64,000 nucleotides of DNA from Stieleria maiorica. Lineage in GTDB: Bacteria; Planctomycetota; Planctomycetia; Pirellulales; Pirellulaceae. This document shows positions 44,539 through 52,440 of this stretch, piece after piece. A program made the translations under genes and the position numbers. Position 1 is the stretch's first letter, and each line of letters starts with the position of its first letter. The stretch is taken from the NCBI RefSeq assembly GCF_008035925.1, contig NZ_CP036264.1, positions 6,791,641 to 6,855,640 of the forward strand. Reading direction: 5' to 3'. A model generated the notes under the pieces. That model worked only from the letters and a program-made list of their open reading frames with translations, did no database searches and was not told the DNA's origin.

Positions 44539-46392
44539 TCAAAACCCATAGTCAATATAAACGATATCCGACGGTTCATCCTGGGGAGCTTGTTCGCCTT
44601 GGTAGGGAGCGATCGGTGCCTCGATTCGTTGCCCCAGTTCGGTCGCGAACTGGGGAATCGCCCCCATCGACGACCTGGATTTGGCAACCGGTTTGTAGAT
44701 CGCGGCGGTGATCACGCCGGTGTCCAAGTTGTCGTAGGCGTCGTCGTCCAATTGGTCGGTGACCCGAAACCCGTACGCGACCGCTTGGCCGCTGCCGCTG
44801 TCGACGTCATTGTAAAATCCCTTGAAGGTATGAATCGCGTTCTTAGCCACGTACCAACATCTCGCCTCCGGCAGACTGACCAGGATGCCCGGGCGTCGCT
44901 CGGTGCTGCTGCCGAACGAGTTGTCATAGGGTCGCTCGGGAATCGTGTTTTTTCCATCGACCAACAACCGCAGAAAAAACGCCTCACCGCCTTGGTTGTC
45001 GACGACGATCTCGTAGCTGGTGTTCGGATCCACGCGGACCGACATGCGAGAATCCTGGTTGATGTACTCGTGGTCGACACGTTTTCCGTCGACCGCCAGG
45101 TAGATGCGGGGTCGAAAGGACGGATCGGTCATCGGATGCACGGCCAGCGAGTCATCATTCAGACCTTCCAGACGCGACATCGCAATCCGCTGGCGCGGGG
45201 AAACCATGTCCGAGTGTCCGGGCTTCAGCCGGATCGAATCGACATCCAATTGCAGTGCCCGTTGCGGTTTCCCGTGTGAGAGTGTGACCAGTCGCAGTTG
45301 CAGCCCGTGAATTCCGGTGAAGTCTGCGCCCGATGGAACGAGACCGCCGATCCGTCCGAACACGACCACGCCGCGGTCTTGGGATTCAGGTAGCAGTGCC
45401 TGGGAAACCTCTCCGGCGCGACGGACGATTTCGCGGGTGCGGATTCGCGAGGTTCGAAGGGTTTCGATCACCTCACGTTCTTCCGGACAGGCATCGAGAT
45501 GATGCTTGTAAACAAGGTGGCGCCGGACACGGTCGGACAAGTAGCGTCCCAGCTGGCTGGACCGAACCTCGTTCCCGGCCGCCAATAGAAACGGCAGCAC
45601 GACGACATGATCGATCGAAGCGTGATGGCAATATCGCGCAACTTCGTCGGCGATGTCTTCCAACGCGTGTTCCAGGTCGGCGGTCTGGTATCGAATCACC
45701 GTTCGGTTGTCGGACGATGTCGGCGATGCGACGCTGAGAATCCTTTCCGGGCTTCCAGACTCGGCGACGAAAAACCGTACGAGTTCGCCGACCGACAGTT
45801 CCCCGTTCCCGTCTGCATCGGGCAGTCGCAGCGAAGTGGTGGCGCGGTGGAGCGTTTCCATCGCCGACCGACCCACGTCTTGATCGTCGCCTGAGGTTAG
45901 TGGTGCAACAAAATCGATCGGTACAGCAGATCGAGAAACCAACGTGGACAAACAGGTGTAAAGCTCTGCCGCATCGGTGTCGGATTTCAGGTCGCCCACA
46001 ATGATCACATGTTTCGGTGGCGGATCGACGCGATTGAGCAAGCGGACGATTTCGCCCAGCGAGACGGTGGTTCCTGTTTGATCGGTGTGGAGATGGCAGT
46101 CTGCCTCGCTGATCGCCACGTGGCCTCGGACATAAATTACGAATCGTTCGGCCGACATCGCTTGTCGAGCTAGTCGTCGCGGCACGGATTCTCGAACGAC
46201 GGAAAAACCACAGCGGCTGAAGGAACGGACGAGCGATACACTTAAATCGTCCGCCGCGGCGTCGCGATCGGCTGCATCGATCAGGCACAAACGCAAGTCG
46301 TCGGCCAGGCAGCCGCGGAACGCACCGCCGCCACTTAGGAAGGTGGCGACGATGCAACAAGCCAGAAACTTTGACGCGGCTGACCGGATCAT
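44539..46392 (-). CDS. Exported degenerate caspase-like protein with C-terminal domain of the 422-aa protein (617 aa)
   Basis: A signal peptide (CCIVATFLSGGGAFRGCLA) precedes a caspase-like region. His91 remains in IYVRGHVAIS, but the Cys position reads IIVGDLKSDT, so activity is unlikely. A canonical EF-hand loop follows at 192-203 (DADGNGELSVGE). The second half has HVVVLPFLLAAGNEVRSS and a C-terminal beta domain (LVDGKNTIPERPYDNSF; KGFYNDVDSGSGQAVAYGFR), the same as that in the 422-aa protein. Its start overlaps the upstream caspase stop by 4 bp, so the two are translationally coupled. Confidence 0.7.
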   Translation of the reverse strand: MIRSAASKFLACCIVATFLSGGGAFRGCLADDLRLCLIDAADRDAAADDLSVSLVRSFSRCGFSVVRESVPRRLARQAMSAERFVIYVRGHVAISEADCHLHTDQTGTTVSLGEIVRLLNRVDPPPKHVIIVGDLKSDTDAAELYTCLSTLVSRSAVPIDFVAPLTSGDDQDVGRSAMETLHRATTSLRLPDADGNGELSVGELVRFFVAESGSPERILSVASPTSSDNRTVIRYQTADLEHALEDIADEVARYCHHASIDHVVVLPFLLAAGNEVRSSQLGRYLSDRVRRHLVYKHHLDACPEEREVIETLRTSRIRTREIVRRAGEVSQALLPESQDRGVVVFGRIGGLVPSGADFTGIHGLQLRLVTLSHGKPQRALQLDVDSIRLKPGHSDMVSPRQRIAMSRLEGLNDDSLAVHPMTDPSFRPRIYLAVDGKRVDHEYINQDSRMSVRVDPNTSYEIVVDNQGGEAFFLRLLVDGKNTIPERPYDNSFGSSTERRPGILVSLPEARCWYVAKNAIHTFKGFYNDVDSGSGQAVAYGFRVTDQLDDDAYDNLDTGVITAAIYKPVAKSRSSMGAIPQFATELGQRIEAPIAPYQGEQAPQDEPSDIVYIDYGF

Positions 46393-47615
46393 CGTGCAAC
46401 CCTCGGATAATCGGCGATCAGCACTTCGCGTCGGATCTCGTATTGCCGAAGATCCGATGAAAGTTCGCGGCGTCCTCGGTTTTCGATCAGGTACTCGGTC
46501 AGCAAGATCGCGGTGTCCAGATCCGCCAACGCTGTCTCCAGGTGTTCGCTTCGTTTCGATTTTTCATAAAAATGCAGATGGGCCTTCGCCTTCCAAGCAC
46601 AAATCTCGGGATCCCAAGGTTTCAGTTTCATCGCATTCTCAAGTTCTACGATCGCGTCTTCGGGCCGGAGTAGCTTAATCAGGCGCGAGGCTTTTTCGAG
46701 CGAGGACGTGATCGCTTGGGAATCGGAATCATGGTCGACCGAAGCGATCACCGTTTGGTGCTCCGATGCCGGGGCGATCAGGTCGGGCTGTTGTGGATGA
46801 CGCACACCTTTTCGCAATGCGAACAGGTCGAGCGTTGACGCGACCATTTCGCTGACGAACTGGTGAAGTTCCCCAACCTGGATTTGTCCGTCTCGCCGGC
46901 CATCGATTTCTTGGTCGGCCCATCCGCTCAGTCCGACACACATCCAAAACGTCACCAGTCCGTGTCGTCGTTGTGGCCATTCGATACTGGACTGCTCGCT
47001 GCGGCAGCTGGCAAACGTGATCAACCCGCCGGGGTTTCCAAGTTGCCGGGCGATATCGCCGCCGGTGGGCTGAGACCGCAACTCCTCTCGGTCGTCGGTT
47101 TTCGATCCGGCGTGGCAGCTGTCCAGGATCAGTATTTTGCGTCGGATGTGATCGCAGTGGGCCAACAACTCGCGGACCAGGGCGATCGGGATGCAGGTTT
47201 GTTTCTCCAAGCCGGGAATAAAATCGCCGGGGGCAAGGAACAGACTGCCGTCGTCGGGATGAATCAAACCGTGCCCGGCGAAAAAAACCAGCAGCGAGTC
47301 GTAGTTGCCATTGTTGGCCAGATGCAATTCGTCTCGCAGGGCGCCGAGCACCTTGGCAAAATCGGGTTGGTCCCGCGGCGAACCCTGCTGCGTCATCACG
47401 TAGACGCTGTCACATCGGCAATGCGTTTGCAGCGTCTCCTTGAGCAATCGGACGTCCGAACCGGCGTAATTCAAACCGGTTGATCGATAGTAATCGTCCA
47501 CGCCGATCAGGATCGCGTGCAAGCGCCCTGTCGATTCGATTGGTTGTTGGGCCGACGTCACGACCGGCAGCAACGCCGGTAGCAGTGCGAGAAACAGCGG
47601 GTGGATTCGAAGCAT
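46389..47615 (-). CDS. Exported caspase-like protease (peptidase C14) with TPR-like tail (408 aa)
   Basis: First gene of the operon. A signal peptide (LFLALLPALLPVVTSAQ) precedes a caspase fold at ~30-260 with LHAILIGVDDYYRSTGLNYA, catalytic His115 in VFFAGHGLIHPDDG and Cys167 in ILILDSCHAGSK. An EF-hand-like loop DGRRDGQIQVGE is at 238-249. The C-terminal ~120 residues are TPR-like helices (LIKLLRPEDAIVELENAMKL). Caspase-like C14 proteins of bacteria cleave after Arg/Lys or Asp; substrate specificity is not predictable here. A promoter presumably lies in 47616-47750. Confidence 0.82.
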   Translation of the reverse strand: MLRIHPLFLALLPALLPVVTSAQQPIESTGRLHAILIGVDDYYRSTGLNYAGSDVRLLKETLQTHCRCDSVYVMTQQGSPRDQPDFAKVLGALRDELHLANNGNYDSLLVFFAGHGLIHPDDGSLFLAPGDFIPGLEKQTCIPIALVRELLAHCDHIRRKILILDSCHAGSKTDDREELRSQPTGGDIARQLGNPGGLITFASCRSEQSSIEWPQRRHGLVTFWMCVGLSGWADQEIDGRRDGQIQVGELHQFVSEMVASTLDLFALRKGVRHPQQPDLIAPASEHQTVIASVDHDSDSQAITSSLEKASRLIKLLRPEDAIVELENAMKLKPWDPEICAWKAKAHLHFYEKSKRSEHLETALADLDTAILLTEYLIENRGRRELSSDLRQYEIRREVLIADYPRVAR

Positions 47616-47750
47616 GATGGGGCAGGTCTTCTGGGGTGGTTCTCGATAGTATAGCCGGAGCGTTTCGATGTTTTGGTCGAATCACGTCCGCGTCATTTTC
47701 ACGCAGCCACCGGCAGCGCCGGCGGCTTTGAAAATCGCGGCTTTCTGTGA

Positions 47751-48491
47751 TCAGTCGGCGTAGATCCCTGCCCCGACGGTGTGCGAAACCCGTTGCACCG
47801 CGTCCCCGTGGTGCATGATCACGGTCGGTGCCGGAATCAGATTCACGGGGACCGTTTTGGCGACGCGTCCGTCGGGCCGGACCACTCGAATCACCGCATC
47901 CATCGTCCCTCGCAGACCCAGATTCGGCAGGTCAACGGTGACCGAGGTGTCGCTCCAGGCGGCGATGCGACACGATGACGTGGTGCCGGCCACGATCAAG
48001 TGGACCGTCCCCGGCACGTGCTGGAGATAGTTCGCCAGCACCGTCATTCGCGCCCCGCTGACGACGTCGGGTCGCCCGAGCGGCACATGCCACGAAGGCC
48101 CCGGAATGCTCCGTCCATCCCAAGACGAGTCCGGGGACGGGAGATTCGGTCTGCAGCCATCGGGGCCCACCGGATTTTGCAACACGCCGGCACCGGAGCC
48201 ATGCTGCGACGAATCCCCGTCGATGGGTGTGTTGAGCGGCGCATTGAGACGACTCGGTCGAGTGTCGTGCAACACGGTCACATCCACCTTCAGCGCCAAT
48301 CGCGAATTCGCCGGAGCAACGAAGATGCACACGCAGGGCGTTCGAGAGCAATTGACACAAGCGGTTGGAAGCGGGCGGCAGGGAAGTCGGACGCACGGTC
48401 GCCGCACACAGGGATGCCCCGCATTGGCCATGCCAACGATTCCTGCAGAAAGCAGCAGGGCCAGCCAGGGAGGTTTTAGGAGCTCGTTCAT
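47751..48491 (-). CDS. Secreted protein, paralogue family member A (246 aa)
   Basis: The signal peptide (PPWLALLLSAGIVGMANAG) is followed by a Cys-rich segment (CVRRPCVRLPCRP; CVNCSRTPCVCIF), absent from the other three copies, then the shared module in the last ~110 residues: GRPDVVSGARMTVLANYLQ, LIVAGTTSSCRIAAWSD, VTVDLPNLGLRG and VVRPDGRVAKTVPVNLIP. The module looks like an immunoglobulin/TIG-type beta domain. The start at 48491 follows AAGGTG and gives the signal peptide. Function unknown. It is the longest of four tandem paralogues and last in order on the minus strand. Confidence 0.65.
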   Translation of the reverse strand: MNELLKPPWLALLLSAGIVGMANAGHPCVRRPCVRLPCRPLPTACVNCSRTPCVCIFVAPANSRLALKVDVTVLHDTRPSRLNAPLNTPIDGDSSQHGSGAGVLQNPVGPDGCRPNLPSPDSSWDGRSIPGPSWHVPLGRPDVVSGARMTVLANYLQHVPGTVHLIVAGTTSSCRIAAWSDTSVTVDLPNLGLRGTMDAVIRVVRPDGRVAKTVPVNLIPAPTVIMHHGDAVQRVSHTVGAGIYAD

Positions 48492-48584
48492 CACAACACA
48501 CCTTTTTATCGAGTCTTGAAATGTCTCGGCCGATTGGCCACTGCTCGATAAAGACGCGTTTGTGTGAAAGTGTTTCAGTAAACA

Positions 48585-48612
48585 ATAAAAGGGCATCACG
48601 TTTGTGATGCCC
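48585..48612 (-). terminator. Rho-independent terminator after paralogue B
   Basis: Hairpin arms GGGCATCAC (48591-48599) and GTGATGCCC (48604-48612) with a 4-nt loop. On the minus strand the hairpin is followed by a T-run (48590-48587). It lies ~30 bp after the stop of the paralogue B gene. Confidence 0.7.
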
Positions 48613-48642
48613 TTGTCGGAGGGTTGTCGTGTATGCGATGGA

Positions 48643-49146
48643 TCATTCGCTGTAGAACGTGATCCCGCCGCTGGTGGGCTGGGCGTACACGGCCGATTCG
48701 GCGCTTCCCACGGCAGGCATCGGTTGGGCGATCGTTTCTTGATGCACGACGATTTCGGGTTGTGCGATCAGTTGAACCGCCATGGTTTTGGCGACACGAC
48801 CGTCGGGTTTGACGATCCGCAACCTCGCGTCGGTCGGTGCGTCCAGTCCCAATCGAGGCAGCTGCACGGTGACCGAATTCGGCTTCCATTGCAGCACGTC
48901 ACACTGGGAGGTCGTGCCCGCGACGTCCAGCAGAACCACGCCCGGATCGTGCTGGAGGAAATTGGCGAACAGGCTGATGCGGGCACCGGTGGTGATTTGC
49001 GGTCGACGCAGCTGATAGGCCGGAGCAGATTGCACCATGCGGTAGACGGCCGTGGGGCCGCTGCTCGGCTGGGGAGACTCCCCCAAGGCAGCAGCGCCCG
49101 GGAGGAACATCAGGACGGTCAAAGCGATTTTTTGTGGGCTGGTCAT
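48643..49146 (-). CDS. Secreted protein, paralogue family member B (167 aa)
   Basis: Signal peptide (KIALTVLMFLPGAAALGES) followed by the family module: LRRPQITTGARISLFANFLQ, LLDVAGTTSQCDVLQWKPN, VTVQLPRLGLDAP and IVKPDGRVAKTMAVQLIAQP, ending with a Gln-Pro-rich tail (HQETIAQPMPAVG). Most similar by eye to member D. Its own terminator follows, so transcription from a nearby promoter independent of member A is likely. Function unknown; secretion and beta-rich content suggest a surface or periplasmic role. Confidence 0.65.
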   Translation of the reverse strand: MTSPQKIALTVLMFLPGAAALGESPQPSSGPTAVYRMVQSAPAYQLRRPQITTGARISLFANFLQHDPGVVLLDVAGTTSQCDVLQWKPNSVTVQLPRLGLDAPTDARLRIVKPDGRVAKTMAVQLIAQPEIVVHQETIAQPMPAVGSAESAVYAQPTSGGITFYSE

Positions 49147-49267
49147 TGTGTTTTCTCATTGGGTGTCGTTTCGATTCGAGCGTCGTTGTGACGCGGTTAT
49201 CAAAGAAAGACGTTTGCGACCGGTTTCGTTTCACTCTTTTTGAAATTTCTTTTCGTTCGGTGCGCAG

Positions 49268-49297
49268 CAAAAAACCGCCAACGGTCCCGTTGGCGGT
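49268..49297 (-). terminator. Rho-independent terminator after paralogue C
   Basis: Arms ACCGCCAACGG (49274-49284) and CCGTTGGCGGT (49287-49297) form an 11-bp stem. On the minus strand a T-run follows (plus-strand A-run at 49269-49273). It lies ~30 bp after the stop of member C. Confidence 0.75.
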
Positions 49298-49326
49298 CTC
49301 GATCGTCTGGCGGTCTGGTGGTCGGT

Positions 49327-49833
49327 TCAGTGTCCGGCGTAGGTCGCCACGCCGACGTATCCCGCGACGGGGCCCGGTTGGCCCACCGTTTCACCGTGGA
49401 TCACGATCTCCGGTTGTGGCACCAGCCGGACGTCGAGCGTTTTGGCGATGCGACCGCCGGGTTTGACGACTCGAAGCTTCGCATCACGCCCTCCTGCCAT
49501 GCCCAGCATGGGAAGGTAGAACGTGACCGAATTCGATCGCCAATCAACGATTCGGCACTGGGCGACGGTGCCACCGACCTCCAACAGAACCACGCCCGTC
49601 TGGTGTTCCAGGAATCCCGCAAAGACGGTCATCCGAGTCCCGCTGACCACTTCCGGTCGGCTCAGCGAATAGGCCGGTTGGGACTGAACGGGGCGCTCCA
49701 TCGCCCGAGAGATTTGCCGGGTCCAATCGGCCAGCGTCGAGTAGCCATCGGTCGGCTGGTCGGCATGGGCCGATCCGATCATTCCGGCGGTCATCAACAA
49801 AGCGGCGAAGGTGGTTTTGACGGTGAGATTCAT
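49327..49833 (-). CDS. Secreted protein, paralogue family member C (168 aa)
   Basis: Signal peptide (TTFAALLMTAGMIGSAHAD) and the shared module: LSRPEVVSGTRMTVFAGFLE, VLLEVGGTVAQCRIVDWRSN, VTFYLPMLGMAGG and VVKPGGRIAKTLDVRLVPQP. The block order and spacing match members A, B and D. A strong terminator follows. The upstream intergenic region holds the 203-bp tandem repeats. Function unknown. Confidence 0.65.
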   Translation of the reverse strand: MNLTVKTTFAALLMTAGMIGSAHADQPTDGYSTLADWTRQISRAMERPVQSQPAYSLSRPEVVSGTRMTVFAGFLEHQTGVVLLEVGGTVAQCRIVDWRSNSVTFYLPMLGMAGGRDAKLRVVKPGGRIAKTLDVRLVPQPEIVIHGETVGQPGPVAGYVGVATYAGH

Positions 49834-49940
49834 CTGCTAGGTCCTCGAAAACGGGGTGGAAATGTGACAATTGGCTCAGCGGCCGATGCAAGGGAAAGAC
49901 GGGATGCGGTCTGAGTGTTTCAGCAAATGGAAAAGAATTT

Positions 49941-50508
49941 CGGCATCCGCTCTTTCGTGATGGTTCGGTTTCACGCCTCGTTCCCGGGCTCCGCCTGGGA
50001 ACGGGCATTTTCAGAGGCTCCGCCTCTGGTTGCACGGAGTGTGTGTGTGGCTGGAGCCACACCTGCAGTGCGTTCCAAGGCGGAGCCTTGGAACGAGGGG
50101 CAACGAGGGATAACGAGAGACACCAGAAAAGCGGATGCCGGTAAGGCATCCGCTCTTTCGTGATGGTTCGGTTTCACGCCTCGTTCCCGGGCTCCGCCTG
50201 GGAACGGGGATTTCCAGAGGCTCCGCCTCTGGTTGCGCGGAGTGTGTGTGTGGCGGGAGCCACACCTGCAGTGCGTTCCAAGGCGGAGCCTTGGAACGAG
50301 GGGCAACGAGGGATAACGAGAGACACCAGAAAAGCGGATGCCGGTAAGGCATTCGCTCATTCTTGATGGTTCGGTTTCATGCCTCGTTCCCGGGCTCCGC
50401 CTGGGAACGGGGATTTCCAGAGGCTCCGCCTCTGGTTGCGCGGAGTGTGTGTGTGGCGGGAGCCACACCTGCAGTGCGTTTCAAGGCGGAGCCTTGGAAC
50501 GAGGGCAA
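49941..50508. repeat. 203-bp unit repeated in tandem about 2.8 times
   Basis: The units start near 49941, 50144 and 50347 with period 203 bp (TCTTTCGTGATGGTTCGG at 49951 and 50154, variant at 50357). Each unit contains several hairpins sharing the core GGCTCCGCC or GGCGGAGCC with different stems. At the unit junctions is a GCGGATGCC...GGCATCCGC hairpin with a T-run on the minus strand, which could terminate transcription of paralogue D. The copies are nearly identical, so the array is recent. Confidence 0.9.
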
Positions 50509-50529
50509 AACCGAGCGTTTCGGCTGACA

Positions 50530-51009
50530 CTACTCTTCCGAATCGGCGTAGATCGCCGGCTTCGGCGTGTCTGCGGTGGGCATCGGCTGGGGAATCGTTT
50601 CCTCGTGAACGATCATGCTGGGCTGGGGGACCAGCATCACGGACACGGATTTCGCCACTCGGCCATTGGGAAGCACGATCCGGATCCCAGCATCTTGGGG
50701 GCCCGCGACGCCAAAACTGGGCAGTTGCACGGTGACCGAGCTGGAACACCACTCGAGCAATTCGCAACGGGTCGTGGTGCCGCCGATTTCCAGCAACACG
50801 ACGCCGGGATCTTGTTGCAAAAAGTTGGCGAACATCGTGATGCGGGTGCCGGTGGTGATCTGGGGCCGGGCCAGCCGATAGGCCGGAACGGATTGAACCG
50901 TGCGGTGAATCGATCGTGGCGACGGGCTGTGAATCGGATACTCCGCTCGTGCCGCGGCGGCGGGAGCGATCATCAGCAGGCCCAAAGTGATCTTCTTGGC
51001 AATGTTCAT
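50530..51009 (-). CDS. Secreted protein, paralogue family member D (159 aa)
   Basis: Signal peptide (ITLGLLMIAPAAAARAEYP) and the shared module: LARPQITTGTRITMFANFLQ, VLLEIGGTTTRCELLEWCSS, VTVQLPSFGVAGP and VLPNGRVAKSVSVMLVPQP, ending HEETIPQPMPTADTPKP. It is the first of the four paralogues in transcription order; AAGGACAAGACG precedes its ATG. Close similarity with member B suggests a recent duplication. Function unknown. Confidence 0.65.
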   Translation of the reverse strand: MNIAKKITLGLLMIAPAAAARAEYPIHSPSPRSIHRTVQSVPAYRLARPQITTGTRITMFANFLQQDPGVVLLEIGGTTTRCELLEWCSSSVTVQLPSFGVAGPQDAGIRIVLPNGRVAKSVSVMLVPQPSMIVHEETIPQPMPTADTPKPAIYADSEE

Positions 51010-51151
51010 CGTCTTGTCCTTGGTCTTGGGGGTGAAGTCGTTGGCGTCATGGCTGACGCCATTGCCAAAGAAAGACGACCTGATGCGAGATCATTTCACG
51101 AAGCCAAGGATTCTGGCGAAAAATCTTTGGGGCAAGCTGAATCGATACGGG

Positions 51152-51421
51152 TCATGGCCCCTGGACGGTGTCCAGCAACATCACGTGCGGGAAGAACCAA
51201 TGCAAAACGACCAGCAGGATCGGAGGGGAAATCGATAAGATCAGTAGCGGCAGCAACCACATCACGATGCGCCGCTCCTCTTGGCTGAGCAGGCGATCGT
51301 TGCGATCCTCGGATTCGAAACTCGTGCGTGTCGTCGCCGGATCAAAAGATGGCGTCGCGGTCACCGCCGGATTCGGCGGTTTGGATTTGGAATGTGTGTT
51401 GGCGATGAGTGCGTGAAACAT
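51152..51421 (-). CDS. Small single-helix membrane protein (89 aa)
   Basis: A soluble N-terminal part rich in Thr/Ser/Pro (residues 1-50) is followed by a charged RNDRLLSQEERRIVMW segment and one strong C-terminal membrane segment (LLPLLILSISPPILLVVLHW). ATG at 51421 is preferred, with GAGG upstream. No family recognised. Confidence 0.5.
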   Translation of the reverse strand: MFHALIANTHSKSKPPNPAVTATPSFDPATTRTSFESEDRNDRLLSQEERRIVMWLLPLLILSISPPILLVVLHWFFPHVMLLDTVQGP

Positions 51422-51614
51422 TGTCGTTGCCTCGGTGTGGGTCAATCGCAACACACGTGCAAGCGACGGGCCAGTGGCGTCGATCCCGGATGGATCGCGG
51501 TTGGAGAGGGCAAATCCGTCAACTCCAGTTGACGAAGCGGAAACCCCGGTTTCCGGTACGTGACTCGAAATTCGAGGCGTCCGGATTCTCCCGTGGTCGT
51601 GCTACAATCCGTTG

Positions 51615-51827
51615 ATGAATTGTGATCTCGACACCAGCATCCCCGAATGGATCATTGAGCATCCGGAAACGACGCGCGTGTTTAACGCGATGCGGTTGGA
51701 CACCAGTTGCGCCGGCAAGTCGCTGCGCTACGTGTGCATCCATCAGGGGCTGAGCCCGACCGAAGTGTTGGAACGTCTGCGGGAGGCGGTTGCGGGCGAC
51801 CGCTCGCAGGACCTCGATGCAGGATAG
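51615..51827 (+). CDS. ScdA N-terminal/DUF542-like small protein (70 aa)
   Basis: The sequence DLDTSIPEWIIEHPETTRV followed by CAGKSLRYVCIHQGLSPTEV matches the N-terminal domain of ScdA/RIC proteins (DUF542), in which a conserved Cys after the helix is typical. RIC proteins repair iron-sulfur clusters damaged by nitrosative or oxidative stress, but this protein has only the small N-terminal domain, without the hemerythrin part. Such stand-alone versions are seen in several phyla; their role is unclear. ATG at 51615 is chosen over a preceding TTG. Confidence 0.75.
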   Translation: MNCDLDTSIPEWIIEHPETTRVFNAMRLDTSCAGKSLRYVCIHQGLSPTEVLERLREAVAGDRSQDLDAG

Positions 51828-51862
51828 CTGGCTTGCGCCGCTCGAATGTCGCGACGCTCGCC

Positions 51863-51909
51863 AGAGCGTGGAAAGCGCTGGGGACCAGCCTTCTGGCGAA
51901 GGTCGCTAC
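51863..51909. repeat. 47-bp inverted repeat, left copy
   Basis: The segment starting AGAGCGTGGAAAGCGCTG and ending GCTAC recurs in inverted orientation at 52294-52340. It contains an internal CCTTC...GAAGG hairpin. The pair brackets the small membrane gene at 52038. Confidence 0.8.
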
Positions 51910-52037
51910 GTTGAATTGTAAACGACGTCCGGAGTTTTCCGGGTGAGCGGGAGACCGTGATTGGCATAGCGATTGCTTCTCACTCATGTGATGCCACGAT
52001 GGTGCCTCGTCTTTCCTTATTGCCGGAAGTCAAAACG

Positions 52038-52244
52038 ATGTTGATGCGCAACCCAGAAAAATCGGTTCGTCACGAGTCCGTCGTCTACACGCGGAGGGAT
52101 CACACACGAGTTGACGATCTGCGGGGCGATCGGCCGCCGACCGACGAACCTTTCGCCATCGAGCCGCGTCACCAGATGTTGTTCGGACAACTCGCTTTGA
52201 TCGCATTGTTTTGTCTTGCGATCTTGCTGAGGACGCTCGCGTAG
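52038..52244 (+). CDS. Small C-terminally anchored membrane protein (68 aa)
   Basis: A charged, Arg/Asp-rich N-terminal part (DHTRVDDLRGDRPPTDEP) is followed by a C-terminal hydrophobic segment (FGQLALIALFCLAILLRTLA). ATG at 52038 is chosen with GGAAG about ten bases upstream; a longer frame from 51957 reads poorly. It lies between two inverted 47-bp repeats. No family recognised. Confidence 0.4.
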   Translation: MLMRNPEKSVRHESVVYTRRDHTRVDDLRGDRPPTDEPFAIEPRHQMLFGQLALIALFCLAILLRTLA

Positions 52245-52293
52245 TCGGACAGCGCCACGTTGTTCGAGAGACATCGGGAATCGCTGTGCAACT

Positions 52294-52340
52294 GTAGCAG
52301 CCTTCGCCAGAAGGCTGGTCCTCAGCGCTTTCCACGCTCT
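52294..52340. repeat. 47-bp inverted repeat, right copy
   Basis: Reverse complement of 51863-51909 with a few differences, starting GTAGC and ending CCACGCTCT. Confidence 0.8.
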
Positions 52341-52440
52341 AACACGCGTCCCTACGTCAAACTGGAACTGTCCAGCGAGCCACTGGTCTGCCGACCAATG
52401 CAGGTTTCCCCCATCCCTTTCTGTCGAGATCATTATCGTC

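Noticed and set aside
49941..50508. CRISPR array
   Set aside because: Units are 203 bp and directly abutting with no unique spacers; it is a tandem duplication.
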